A stretch of DNA of 50,466 nt from an uncultured Bacteroidota bacterium (GTDB lineage Bacteria > Bacteroidota > Bacteroidia > Chitinophagales > Chitinophagaceae): contig CAIVKC010000025.1 of NCBI GenBank assembly GCA_903906365.1, forward strand, positions 1 to 50,466. The letters are read 5' to 3'. This document shows positions 26,290 to 35,984 of the stretch, in pieces. How positions within the stretch are numbered: position 1 is the first letter of the stretch; every line of letters starts with the position of its first letter. The notes beneath the pieces are model-generated. The model saw only the letters and a list, made by a program, of their open reading frames with translations, did not search any database and was not told the DNA's origin. Both the position numbers and the translations under genes were made by a program.

Positions 26290-27162
26290 TCAATATAAGT
26301 CATCTAATTTCATCTTCAGGTACTTGATGACGCTTCGGTGGGTACTGAAAAAAGAAATCCCTATCCCCAGCAGGATAATTCCCAGGAACATCCCGGAAAG
26401 CAGGGTGTAATCCCGGAGGGCCTTGATTTCGGGTAGCCATTTTTCGGTCAGCAGGATCACCCCCACGATGCCGCCCACGGCAATTAGACCGCTGATGGCA
26501 CCGTTCAGCAGTGCCCGCACGTCCATGGGGCGGGCTATAAACCACCGGGTGGCACCCACCATTTGCATGGTCTTTATCAAAAAACGGTTGGAGAACATTG
26601 CCAGCCGTATGGTATTGTCTATCAGTATAATAACGAGTACGGAAATGACAATTGCCACTACCAGCAGGATCAGGGTAATCTTATGAATAATATTGTTCAG
26701 GTTGGTCACCAGCGATTGGTTGTACTGCACATCACTGACTGCAATATTCTGGGAGATATCATTGGTGATGGTGGTCAGGGAATCGGTGGTAGCATACCGG
26801 CTCCTGATTTTGAAATTCAGGCTGGCAGGTAGTGGATTTTTATCCAGCACGGCCCCCCAGTCCTTGTTGCCGTCTGCGAGGTATTTTTTCCTGGCCACGT
26901 CTTTGGTCACATACTCATAGGATTTGGTATAGGGTCTTGATGAAATATACTGAACCAGGGCTGCGCTGTCCTTTGCCGATACATTTTCGCGTACATAGAC
27001 CCGGACCTCCACATTTTCCTGGAAATATTCACCGAGTTTATTGGCATTGATGACAATCCATCCCAGGATTCCCAGCAGGAACAGTACTACCGAAACACCG
27101 ACAATGGCCATGAAATAAGAAGGGGTGGAACGTTTGGCAGATCCTTTACCGAATTGCGCCAT
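26290..27162 (-). CDS. ftsX: Cell division protein FtsX (ABC permease-like)
   Basis: This 290-residue protein has one N-terminal membrane helix (about 18-40), a periplasmic domain (about 41-165) and three C-terminal helices, the standard FtsX topology. FtsX with the ATPase FtsE controls peptidoglycan hydrolases at the septum. The FtsE partner is not next to it; in this phylum the two are often apart. The gene is divergent from leuS across a 299-base gap and is followed by DUF3098. Confidence 0.92.
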   Translation of the reverse strand: MAQFGKGSAKRSTPSYFMAIVGVSVVLFLLGILGWIVINANKLGEYFQENVEVRVYVRENVSAKDSAALVQYISSRPYTKSYEYVTKDVARKKYLADGNKDWGAVLDKNPLPASLNFKIRSRYATTDSLTTITNDISQNIAVSDVQYNQSLVTNLNNIIHKITLILLVVAIVISVLVIILIDNTIRLAMFSNRFLIKTMQMVGATRWFIARPMDVRALLNGAISGLIAVGGIVGVILLTEKWLPEIKALRDYTLLSGMFLGIILLGIGISFFSTHRSVIKYLKMKLDDLY

Positions 27163-27461
27163 AGTGAACTACTTTTTTCCTGGTTAGTAACAATTTACAA
27201 TGCGCAAAAATAACGCATTTACAGGCATAAACCCTATTTTTGTTGCCCTCTAAACGATGTTGCCATCCCATTATTTTGAAAGGCAGGGGCTTTAACTTTT
27301 TGCCAACTTTTTGTCTTTTTCGAAAGGATGGAGCCGGTGATTTGTTTTTACATAGTTTCGCATCCAGGGCCCGCCCTGACTGCGCCGCACAGCTGGCGAA
27401 GGCCTATATGGAATGGCCCTCCCCATTTTAATGAATTCAGGATTTAACCTACAAGCATCAT

Positions 27462-30347
27462 ATGGAATACGATTTCAGGAAAATAGAGAAGCAGTGGCAG
27501 GACATCTGGAACCGGGATCATGCCTACCGGGTAAGCAATGATTCCCCCCGGCCGAAGTATTATGTGCTGGATATGTTCCCCTATCCCAGTGGTGCAGGAT
27601 TGCATGTCGGACATCCGCTGGGTTATATTGCCAGTGATATTTATGCCCGTTTCAAACGGCTGAAGGGCTTTAACGTACTTCATCCGATGGGCTACGATGC
27701 ATTCGGGCTGCCAGCCGAACAATATGCCATTGAACACGGGATACATCCTGCCGTCAGTACCCAGCAGAACATAGAGAATTTCCGCAATCAACTCAATAAT
27801 ATCGGATTCTGCTTTGACTGGGACCGGGAGGTCAGGACCTGTGAGCCGTCCTACTACAAATGGACCCAGTGGATATTTTTGCAATTGTTCAAGAGCTGGT
27901 ATAACCGCGCTGCCAAACGGGCTGAATCCATCGAAACCCTGGTGGACATCTTTAAAAACCAGGGCAGCCATTCGGTGGCTCCGCAGCGAAAAAACCTGGT
28001 TTTCAGTGCGCAGGAATGGAATGCCTTCGACCATGCCACCAGGGAGGGTATTCTGATGGATTACCGCCTGGCCTATTGCGGCTTTGGAGAGGTTAACTGG
28101 TGCGAGGCACTGGGAACGGTACTGGCCAATGATGAGGTCGTGAACGGTGTCAGTGAACGGGGGGGGCATCCGGTGGTCAAAAAAAAGCTGCGGCAGTGGT
28201 ACCTCCGGATCACCGAGTACGCCGACCGGTTGCTGGAAGGCCTGGAACAGGTAGATTTCAGTGATGCCATGAAGGAAATGCAAACCAACTGGATCGGCAA
28301 AAGCTACGGGGCTGAAATCGATTTTTCCATCAAAAGCGAAAAAGGGGAGGTTGACAGCATGCGGGTGTATACCACCCGGCCGGATACCATATTCGGAGTT
28401 GATTTCATGGTGGTGGCCCCGGAACTGGATTGGATTGAAGCGATAGCCTCTGCCGGACAGTTTGAGGAAGTCAGCCGCTACATCGGCTATGTCCGCAGCC
28501 GCAGCGAGCGGGAAAGGCAGGCTGAAAAAAAGATATCCGGTTGTTTTACCGGCGCCTACGCTATCAACCCTTTCAACGGAAGGGAAATCCCGATTTGGAT
28601 TTCTGAGTACGTCCTGGCCGGTTATGGAACGGGCGCCATCATGGGAGTGCCCTGCGGGGATGAAAGAGATTTCAGGTTTGCCAGCCATTTTCATATTCCG
28701 GTCACCAATATAATCGGGGACTTTTTCAATGGTGAGCAGGCCAACCCGACCAAGGACGCCCGCCTGACCAACAGTGATTTCCTGAACGGTGTGGTGATGC
28801 GCGATGCCATCTCCATCGTTAATGGCAAACTCGAAGAAATGGGGATAGGAACCCCCAAAGTAAATTACCGCATGCGGGATGCTGCTTTCAGCCGTCAGCG
28901 CTACTGGGGAGAGCCCTTCCCGATTGCCTGGAGGCAGGGCGTGGCCTATCCGCTGGAGGAAAAGGAACTGCCCCTGCTGCTGCCCGAAGTGGATACCTAT
29001 TCCCCCGGGCCCGAAGGCGAAGGTCCGCTGGCCAATATTCCGCAGTGGGTGGAGCGGGAACTCGAAACCAATACCATGCCCGGGTATGCCGGATCTTCCT
29101 GGTACTTCCTGCGGTATATGGATCCACATAATGAAACGGCCTTTTGCGACAGGAAGGTCAGCGATTATTGGAACCAGGTTGATTTATACATCGGAGGGAC
29201 GGAGCATGCGGTGGGTCACCTGCTTTACAGCCGCATGTGGACAAAAGTGCTCTTTGACCTGGGTTATATTGGCTTTGAGGAGCCCTTTAAAAAACTCGTG
29301 AACCAGGGCATGATCCAGGGAAGCAGCCGTTTTGTTTACAGGGCCCAGTTATCAGCTGGGGGGACGGACATCAAATGGGATAATATTTTTGTATCGGCAG
29401 GCATCCGGGAGCGCTTTGAAAAGGGCGATTTGAGCCCCGAGCAGCTCTTTTCAAGGATTAACCTGCTGGTCCATGGGGACTCCGCTCCCGCAGGCCTGCC
29501 CCCCGGTGCAGAGATCCTCCTGCACCCGCTCCATGTGGATGTAAACATAGTTGACGGGTTCCAGCTCGATACGAAGGCCTTTTCAAAATGGAAACCCGAG
29601 TATGCCAATGCCCTTTTTTTGCTGGAACAGGACGGCATCTATTTGTGCGGTTCAGAAGTGGAGAAGATGTCGAAATCAAAATTCAATACAGTCAATCCCG
29701 ATGAACTTGTGGGGAAATACGGAGCCGACACGTTCCGCATGTATGAGATGTTCCTTGGCCCGGTGGAGCAGAGTAAGCCCTGGGACACAAAGGGTATCGA
29801 AGGCGTGCACCGGTTCCTCAGGAAACTGTGGCGCTTGTTCTATGATGAACAAAAAGGACAGGTATGGACCCTTGACAAAGCCGGCGCTCCGGAATGGAAA
29901 GTGATATACCGGACCATACGCAAGATGGAGGAGGATACAGAAAGATTTTCTTTCAATACCGGCGTAAGTGCCCTGATGATTGGTGTGAACGAACTCAGTG
30001 ACCTCAAATGCCATAAAAAGGAAGTGCTGGAAAAACTGCTGGTCATACTGGCCCCCTATGCGCCGCATATTGCTGAGGAACTGTGGCACCTGCTGGGTAA
30101 CTCCGGCAGTATACTGGATGCCGCCTATCCGGCAGTGGAGGAAATTTACCTGGTCGAGTCTGCCAAAAACTACCCCATAGCCATCAATGGCAAGACCAGG
30201 GCAGAAATGAACATTGCCCTGGACGCCACCCAGTTGCAGGTAGAGGCCATGGTTTTGGAAAATGAGACGGTCAAAAAATGGCTTGATGGCAAAGCGCCTA
30301 AAAAGATCATATATGTTAAAAACAAAATGGTCAATGTGGTGATATAA
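27462..30347 (+). CDS. leuS: Leucyl-tRNA synthetase
   Basis: The 961-residue class I synthetase charges tRNA-Leu. Its HIGH motif is at 48-51 (LHVGHPLG) and its KMSKS at 735-739. The editing domain lies between them (TTRPDTIFG, then GTGAIMGVPCGDERD). It is longer than the roughly 860 residues of the E. coli enzyme. About 100 extra residues lie directly before KMSKS (about 620-730, from RFVYRAQLSAGG to FLLEQDGIYLCG), which looks like a lineage-specific insertion. The 299-base gap before it holds a TATTTTTG element at 27235-27242 but no clear -33 partner. Confidence 0.97.
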   Translation: MEYDFRKIEKQWQDIWNRDHAYRVSNDSPRPKYYVLDMFPYPSGAGLHVGHPLGYIASDIYARFKRLKGFNVLHPMGYDAFGLPAEQYAIEHGIHPAVSTQQNIENFRNQLNNIGFCFDWDREVRTCEPSYYKWTQWIFLQLFKSWYNRAAKRAESIETLVDIFKNQGSHSVAPQRKNLVFSAQEWNAFDHATREGILMDYRLAYCGFGEVNWCEALGTVLANDEVVNGVSERGGHPVVKKKLRQWYLRITEYADRLLEGLEQVDFSDAMKEMQTNWIGKSYGAEIDFSIKSEKGEVDSMRVYTTRPDTIFGVDFMVVAPELDWIEAIASAGQFEEVSRYIGYVRSRSERERQAEKKISGCFTGAYAINPFNGREIPIWISEYVLAGYGTGAIMGVPCGDERDFRFASHFHIPVTNIIGDFFNGEQANPTKDARLTNSDFLNGVVMRDAISIVNGKLEEMGIGTPKVNYRMRDAAFSRQRYWGEPFPIAWRQGVAYPLEEKELPLLLPEVDTYSPGPEGEGPLANIPQWVERELETNTMPGYAGSSWYFLRYMDPHNETAFCDRKVSDYWNQVDLYIGGTEHAVGHLLYSRMWTKVLFDLGYIGFEEPFKKLVNQGMIQGSSRFVYRAQLSAGGTDIKWDNIFVSAGIRERFEKGDLSPEQLFSRINLLVHGDSAPAGLPPGAEILLHPLHVDVNIVDGFQLDTKAFSKWKPEYANALFLLEQDGIYLCGSEVEKMSKSKFNTVNPDELVGKYGADTFRMYEMFLGPVEQSKPWDTKGIEGVHRFLRKLWRLFYDEQKGQVWTLDKAGAPEWKVIYRTIRKMEEDTERFSFNTGVSALMIGVNELSDLKCHKKEVLEKLLVILAPYAPHIAEELWHLLGNSGSILDAAYPAVEEIYLVESAKNYPIAINGKTRAEMNIALDATQLQVEAMVLENETVKKWLDGKAPKKIIYVKNKMVNVVI

Positions 30348-30389
30348 CCGGCCCTGCTTTGCCGGACAGGTTGCAGCCGGATCTCCCGG

Positions 30390-31442
30390 TTACTGCGGAC
30401 CGGTTTTGGGACCATCCTGTTTTATAAAACGAATAAGGGCACTGCTGTTTTCGGTGGCATACAGGTGGGCCTCATACCGCTTTTCACCTACAAGGGCAAT
30501 CATGAGAGCCGTATTGGGGGGAATCGATCCCAGGTTTTCTGCCACCATCACCACTTCGTTATCCGCTTCCAGGTCCCTGACGGCAAATTTGACGCTGTAT
30601 GCTTTTTCCAGCAGCATCACGTGTTTGAAGACCAGGTTTCCATTCAGAAATAAGGCGATGGAATCCCCGTCAATTTCTGCATTATCGTAGAAGCGGAGCT
30701 CCACAGAGTCACCATACACGGGAATAACCTGTTGCAGTATTTTCTGGCGGCTGGCAAATTTTTGTTCCGGGGTCAGCGCTCCTGCCAAAGCGCGGGGAGC
30801 CGTGTTAACCTGGTCTGGCTGCCGGGGCATGGAGACCTTGCCCGTTAGGGGTTCTTTGCCGGAGTGGGGAGTCCGATCGGATGACAAGGGTTTTTTTTCA
30901 TGCAGAGGGACTGCTGAGATCCTGGAGATGCTGTCTATAATGTAGGGGTCATTGGCCCCCAGGGTATAATTGGCTATCACCCAATCCCATTCATCCGCAA
31001 ACAGGGTCCCTTCCTTTTTAATCAGGTTCAGTTTCCCTTCCGCTTTTTTCTTTTCATCGCGGAAAAAACTATTTCCATCCAGCTTCATCACATCCTCTCC
31101 CGGGCAGTTGAAATCGGCTATGCTCATCATCGGTCCGGTGCTGCGATCACCTGCAAAACTGCCCCTGGATTTGTCTTCCAGCAGGGCCTCATCCCACCAG
31201 ATGGCGTCATTGGATCGGGGATCGAAATAGCCCCTGATGCGGTACCGCCTGAAATTGCCCGGCGCACTGTAATAGTAGGCCGTTCCCGAGAGGCTGTCCC
31301 CTGACTTGATGATCTTGATTTCCACCTTCTGCCTGCCCAGGGTACCCTTCCATACACCGGTGATGGGTTGTGCCATGCTGACAAGGAAGCTGCTGCCGCA
31401 GCTTAACCCCAGACATATCAATAATTTATAAAATTTGTGCAT
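30390..31442 (-). CDS. Secreted protein of unknown function
   Basis: The 350-residue product has a signal peptide (residues 1-24, ending FLVSMA). The mature N-terminal domain starts ITGVWKGTLGRQKVEIKII and has alternating beta-strands, resembling lipocalin-like 'ITGTWKG' domains. The middle (about 165-225) is low in structure, rich in Lys, Pro and Arg. The C-terminal 110 residues (VELRFYDNAEIDGDSIALFLNG...) look like a second beta-sandwich domain. No catalytic motif is visible. It is divergent from the tricorn-like protease gene and convergent with leuS. Confidence 0.75.
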   Translation of the reverse strand: MHKFYKLLICLGLSCGSSFLVSMAQPITGVWKGTLGRQKVEIKIIKSGDSLSGTAYYYSAPGNFRRYRIRGYFDPRSNDAIWWDEALLEDKSRGSFAGDRSTGPMMSIADFNCPGEDVMKLDGNSFFRDEKKKAEGKLNLIKKEGTLFADEWDWVIANYTLGANDPYIIDSISRISAVPLHEKKPLSSDRTPHSGKEPLTGKVSMPRQPDQVNTAPRALAGALTPEQKFASRQKILQQVIPVYGDSVELRFYDNAEIDGDSIALFLNGNLVFKHVMLLEKAYSVKFAVRDLEADNEVVMVAENLGSIPPNTALMIALVGEKRYEAHLYATENSSALIRFIKQDGPKTGPQ

Positions 31443-31558
31443 AACGGCCTAAAGAAGGTGAACGAATTTTGGGTGCTTATATTTTATGCCCCGTTTTTTT
31501 GACTGGTATGGCGGGAAATAAAATTGAGTCGTACATTCAGATTCTAAAGCCAGTTAAG

Positions 31559-34500
31559 ATGAGAAAGTACATCGCGATCATTTCCTACCTGTTGGCATCC
31601 CTGATGGTTAAGTCCCAGGGAAAGGAGGCTTATTTCCTGTCCCAACCCTGCCTCACACCCGATGGCCAGACCGTCATTTTCAGTTATGAAGGCGATCTTT
31701 GGAGGGCCGCTGTAAGCGAGGGCAAAGCCACGCGGCTCACGGCGATGCAGGGTTATGAAGAGAATGCCCGGGTTTCCCCGGACGGGAAATGGATTGCATT
31801 TACCGGCAGGCAGTTTGGGAATGCGGACGTATTTGTCATGCCGGCCCAAGGCGGTGAAATCAGGCAGCTTACTTTCAACAGCGCCTCCGATTTCGTCAGC
31901 TCCTGGAGCTGGGACTCGAAGTACATTTATTTTACCTCCGACCGCCGGGAGTTAGGCAGCTACCGGATCAGCTTGGAAGGGGGAACTGAGCAAAGGGTAT
32001 TCAATGATTATTTCTTCCTCTATGACCACAACCTGTTCGAACATCCGCAGACCGGCGAACTGTTTTTCAATGATACCTGGGAAAGTTTCGGGTCACAGGC
32101 ACAACGCAAAAGATATAAAGGGCCCTTCAATCCGGATATCCAGTCCTATAACCCGGGTACTAAAAAGTATAAAAGATATACCGACTGGGCAGGCAAGGAC
32201 TTCGGGGCCACCCTGGACCGAAACGGGAACATCTATTTTCTCTCTGATGAATCCAATGGGGAATACAACCTGTATACCCTCGAAAAAAATGCCAAAAAGG
32301 CACTGACCAATTTCCCGGTCTCCATCAAAAATGCCATTGTTAACGCCGATGGCGGTAAAGTGGTCTTTGAAAAAAACTACCAGCTTTGGATCTACGACGT
32401 GGCCTCCGGTAAATCCTCCCGGATCAATATTTCGATGGTACGCAACGATATCCTGCCTAAGGAAAGGGATTTTAATGTAAACGGTCATATCACGGCATTT
32501 GATATTTCACCCGACGGCAAAAAGATGGCCTTCGTATCCCGGGGGGAATTGTTCGTATCGGATGTGGAAGGGAAATTCATCGAACAGATGGAACGCGGTT
32601 CTGCAGAAAGGGTCAGTGAGGTCAAATGGCTGGACGATAACAGGACGCTGCTGTTCAACCAGACATGTAAGGGATTCCAGAACTGGTATGTTCTGAAGGC
32701 CGACGGCAGCAGCCCGCTGAGACAAATTACCGCCGATGCCCAGGACAACCGGCTGCTGGCCCTGAACCGGAAAAGAACCCTGGGCGTTTACCTGAGCGGA
32801 AGAAATGAGGTGCGACTGATGGATCTGAAAACCCTTCAGAGCAGGACCCTGGTCAAAGACGAAATCTGGGGATTTGAAAACTCGGGGCCGGGCTTTTCCC
32901 CCAACGACGAATTTGTGGTCTTTACGGCCTACCGGAATTTCGAACAGGATATTTTTGTCCATAACCTCAAAGAGAAGACAACCCTCAACCTGACCAATAC
33001 GGGCATAACCGAAACCGACCCGCTCTGGAGTCCCGATGGCAAATACATCTACTTTATCTCCTCCCGGTTACACCCGGCCTACCCGGGCGGCCTGCGGCAG
33101 CCTCATATGTACAGGCTGCCCCTGCAAAAAATGGACGGACCCTTCCGTGCGGATAAATACAGGGAACTTTTTCAGGACGATAAAAAGGACAGCGCCAAGA
33201 AGAAGGATTCGATGACGGCCCCCATTCAGATAGATGCTGAAAAAATCATGGAAAGGATTGAACAGGTGGGTCCTGAATTTGGCTCCCAGTTTCTGGTCAC
33301 CGTGATACAAAACAAGGACAAGACAAATATCCTCTTTCTGAGTGACCAGGCCGATGGCAGGTCTGCCCTGTACCGAACCATTCTGGAGCCATTTGAAAAA
33401 CCAAAAACCGAAAAAATAAACGGCGCTGAATCCTCCAGCCTAGATTTTGCCGCCGGAGGCGATAAGTATTTTGTACTCTTCAACGGATCGGTATTCAAAT
33501 TGAACCTGGAAGCCGGCAAAGTAGATCCGGTCGCCATCAGCTATACGTTCCGCAGGAACCTGGCCGAGGAATTCAACCAGATCTTTTATGAGGTATGGGC
33601 CCAGCTCGATGAAAACTATTATGATGAGAAATTCCATGGCATCGACTGGAACCATGCCAGGGAATACTACAGCCAGTTCCTTCCTTTCCTGAACACCCGG
33701 GGCGACCTGCGCACCCTGCTCAATGATATGCTGGGTGAACTCAACAGCTCCCACCAGGGTTTTTATTCCAACGGGGATGAAGAAAGTGTCACGCTCAAAA
33801 ACACGACCATGGAAACCGGTATTGTCTTTGAAGAGAAGGATCCCTACCGGGTGAAATATATTATTGAACATACCCCTGCCGACAACAAGGATGCGGGTAT
33901 TCAACCCGGAGATGAACTGGTTGCTGTCGATGGCCATGCCATCGATCCCGCCACAAACCGTTATTTCTATTTTTCCCGCCCCTCCCTGGACCCTGAGTTA
34001 CAACTGGTATTCCGGAGGGGCGATAAAAAAAGGGAAGTGCAGTTGCATCCCCAGCGCAGCGTCTTTAACCAGCAATATGATGAATGGATAGCCGGTAACC
34101 AGAAGCGGGTGGACGAAAAAAGCAACAACCGGATTGCTTACTCCTGCATGAAAAACATGGGACAGGGGGAACTGGAACATTTCATTATTGACATGACCCG
34201 GCAACTTCCCGGCAAGGAGGCACTCATTGTTGACCTTCGCTACAATACCGGAGGCAATGTCCATGATGATGTACTGAATTTTCTATCCCAGCGCTCCTAC
34301 CTGCAGTGGAAATACCGGGAAGGTAAATTTACCCGGCAGCCTAATTTTGCCCCCAGCGACAAGCCCATTGTGCTGCTCATCAACGAGCAGAGCCTGAGTG
34401 ACGCGGAAATGACGGCAACCGGTTTCAAAGCCCTCAAATTGGGCACCCTTGTCGGTAACGAAACCTACCACTGGATCATTTTTACCAGCGGGGCAGGCCT

Positions 34501-34681
34501 GGTGGACGGGTCCTTTGTGCGGCTGCCTGCCTGGGGCTGTTACACCCTGGAAGGAAAGGATGTGGAATTCAATGGCGTTCAGCCTGATATCCGGGTCATC
34601 AATACCTTTGAGGACAAGATCAACGGAAGGGATCCCCAGCTGGACCGGGCCATTGCTGAGATATTAAAACAATTGAAGTAA
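31559..34681 (+). CDS. Tricorn-like S41 family protease, secreted
   Basis: The product is 1040 residues from the ATG at 31559, which gives an N-terminal signal peptide (KYIAIISYLLASLMVKSQG). Two beta-propeller-like parts (about 25-560) carry PD40-type repeats such as SPDGKWIAF, SPDGKKMAF and SPDGKYIYF. A C1-like segment with His732 (NSSHQGFY) follows, then a PDZ domain (about 745-835, GIQPGDELVAVDG) and an S41 core with Ser947 in NEQSLSDAEM. This is the domain order of archaeal tricorn protease, which trims oligopeptides; Bacteroidota forms are periplasmic or surface enzymes. It stands alone, with the M23 gene 42 bases downstream on the same strand. Confidence 0.93.
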   Translation: MRKYIAIISYLLASLMVKSQGKEAYFLSQPCLTPDGQTVIFSYEGDLWRAAVSEGKATRLTAMQGYEENARVSPDGKWIAFTGRQFGNADVFVMPAQGGEIRQLTFNSASDFVSSWSWDSKYIYFTSDRRELGSYRISLEGGTEQRVFNDYFFLYDHNLFEHPQTGELFFNDTWESFGSQAQRKRYKGPFNPDIQSYNPGTKKYKRYTDWAGKDFGATLDRNGNIYFLSDESNGEYNLYTLEKNAKKALTNFPVSIKNAIVNADGGKVVFEKNYQLWIYDVASGKSSRINISMVRNDILPKERDFNVNGHITAFDISPDGKKMAFVSRGELFVSDVEGKFIEQMERGSAERVSEVKWLDDNRTLLFNQTCKGFQNWYVLKADGSSPLRQITADAQDNRLLALNRKRTLGVYLSGRNEVRLMDLKTLQSRTLVKDEIWGFENSGPGFSPNDEFVVFTAYRNFEQDIFVHNLKEKTTLNLTNTGITETDPLWSPDGKYIYFISSRLHPAYPGGLRQPHMYRLPLQKMDGPFRADKYRELFQDDKKDSAKKKDSMTAPIQIDAEKIMERIEQVGPEFGSQFLVTVIQNKDKTNILFLSDQADGRSALYRTILEPFEKPKTEKINGAESSSLDFAAGGDKYFVLFNGSVFKLNLEAGKVDPVAISYTFRRNLAEEFNQIFYEVWAQLDENYYDEKFHGIDWNHAREYYSQFLPFLNTRGDLRTLLNDMLGELNSSHQGFYSNGDEESVTLKNTTMETGIVFEEKDPYRVKYIIEHTPADNKDAGIQPGDELVAVDGHAIDPATNRYFYFSRPSLDPELQLVFRRGDKKREVQLHPQRSVFNQQYDEWIAGNQKRVDEKSNNRIAYSCMKNMGQGELEHFIIDMTRQLPGKEALIVDLRYNTGGNVHDDVLNFLSQRSYLQWKYREGKFTRQPNFAPSDKPIVLLINEQSLSDAEMTATGFKALKLGTLVGNETYHWIIFTSGAGLVDGSFVRLPAWGCYTLEGKDVEFNGVQPDIRVINTFEDKINGRDPQLDRAIAEILKQLK

Positions 34682-34723
34682 ACCCGGGAGCAACCTTTTG
34701 TGGTTCCTGCCTGTCTACCCTCT

Positions 34724-35425
34724 ATGGCCAAGATGTCCCTTACCCAGTTGCTGATCGATCACCGGCATGATTTTCATCCCGTGGTTCCTTTTGATGCCAA
34801 TACCGAGCGGCTGTACCCCTTTGATTTTACGGAAAAAAACCGGGAGCTGAACCCCTCGCTGATTGCAGATACGGAAAGCTTTGCCCGCTATATCCTACAA
34901 ACCCTCCGCCTGCACCACTGCCGCTATGGTATCGGCGGTTATGGAGAACACCGGATACTGTATGCCAGGAGCACGCATTTTGATGAGGGGCAGGAACCCC
35001 GCCGTGTTCATCTGGGTACCGATATTTGGGGACCCGCCGGGACCAAGGTCATGGTACCCCTGGATGGCATTGTGCACAGCTTTGGGTTCAACAATAATGA
35101 CAGTGATTACGGGGCAACCATTATTCTCTCCCACCGGCTGGGTGAAATCAGTTTTCATACCCTCTATGGCCATCTCAGCCTCAATTCGCTCAAGAACCTG
35201 CAGGAAGGAGCCCGTTTACTGAAAGGGGAAGTGATGGCTGAATTCGGGATGCGCTTTGAAAATGGCAACTGGCCTCCCCACCTGCATTTCCAGCTTATAG
35301 AAGACATGGGGGACTGGAAAGGGGATTACCCGGGGGTATGCAGGTTCTCCCAACAGGACCGCTGGCTTCAAAACAGTCCAGATCCGGATCTCATCCTGCA
35401 GATGGGAAAGTACCTGGATAAATAA
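34724..35425 (+). CDS. M23 family (LytM-type) metallopeptidase without signal peptide
   Basis: The product is 233 residues from the ATG at 34724. The LytM zinc motifs are complete: HxxxD at 96-100 (HLGTD) and HxH at 186-188 (HLH), with a conserved HTLYGHLS in between. Such enzymes cut peptidoglycan cross-bridges, or act as regulators when degenerate; here the ligands are intact. Unlike most M23 peptidases no signal peptide or membrane helix is visible, so it may be cytosolic, exported by another route, or act on a non-wall peptide. It follows the tricorn-like gene by 42 bases and could share its transcript. Confidence 0.85.
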   Translation: MAKMSLTQLLIDHRHDFHPVVPFDANTERLYPFDFTEKNRELNPSLIADTESFARYILQTLRLHHCRYGIGGYGEHRILYARSTHFDEGQEPRRVHLGTDIWGPAGTKVMVPLDGIVHSFGFNNNDSDYGATIILSHRLGEISFHTLYGHLSLNSLKNLQEGARLLKGEVMAEFGMRFENGNWPPHLHFQLIEDMGDWKGDYPGVCRFSQQDRWLQNSPDPDLILQMGKYLDK

Positions 35426-35466
35426 TTAGCCCAATAAAACGGGATAAATCGGCCCGCAGGATTGCA

Positions 35467-35877
35467 CTACCTCAGCCTGTCCAAACTTTTTACCAGTTTA
35501 TCATCTTTGCGGATTCCCCTGGCTGCCAAAAACAGACAAACAGGCACGGCCAGGTACAGCAGCGAGGTCAGTGAATAAGTCCCGGTGGTGAATTTCATGG
35601 CCTCCCGGATAAAAAATACCAGGAGCGAAATGGAAATAACCAGGTCTACTAAGGTTATTCTGAACTGGAGTTTGCGATTCTTATACAGGAAAATGGCTAC
35701 CAGTGCCGCGGAGAACTGGACCACCGTCATAATGAGCAGGGGGATATGGGTTGTAGCCGTCAGGTATTCAACCGAAAGGCCGGAGGCAGCCTGGCCGCTG
35801 AAAAAAGAAAACTTGAGGGTCAGAAAACTGCAGGCGGCAGCCAGCAGTAACCAGATGGATTGAATACGTTGGAGCAT
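35467..35877 (-). CDS. DUF4293 domain-containing membrane protein
   Basis: The 136-residue protein has four membrane segments (about 5-24, 45-65, 74-91, 101-119) and the family start MLQRIQSIWLLLAA. The function is unknown; DUF4293 is restricted largely to Bacteroidota. It is convergent with the M23 gene and lies 107 bases beyond glyA on the same strand. Confidence 0.88.
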   Translation of the reverse strand: MLQRIQSIWLLLAAACSFLTLKFSFFSGQAASGLSVEYLTATTHIPLLIMTVVQFSAALVAIFLYKNRKLQFRITLVDLVISISLLVFFIREAMKFTTGTYSLTSLLYLAVPVCLFLAARGIRKDDKLVKSLDRLR

Positions 35878-35984
35878 GGTTTCAATGATTTTATGCGGAT
35901 GGACGGGGGATGTGAACCGTATGAAATGGTTTTCCCCGTTTTGATAATGCTGCCTTCTGCCGAATCCGGCCCATCATGACAGCC

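Noticed and set aside
27163-27461. A T-box or other leader riboswitch before leuS
   Set aside because: No T-box sequence or specifier-stem structure was seen, and such leaders are not expected in this phylum; only a lone TATTTTTG was found.
27444-29129. A 561-codon minus-strand open frame opposite leuS
   Set aside because: It is a frame shadow caused by codon bias in leuS, which has full HIGH and KMSKS motifs; the antisense product has no domain.
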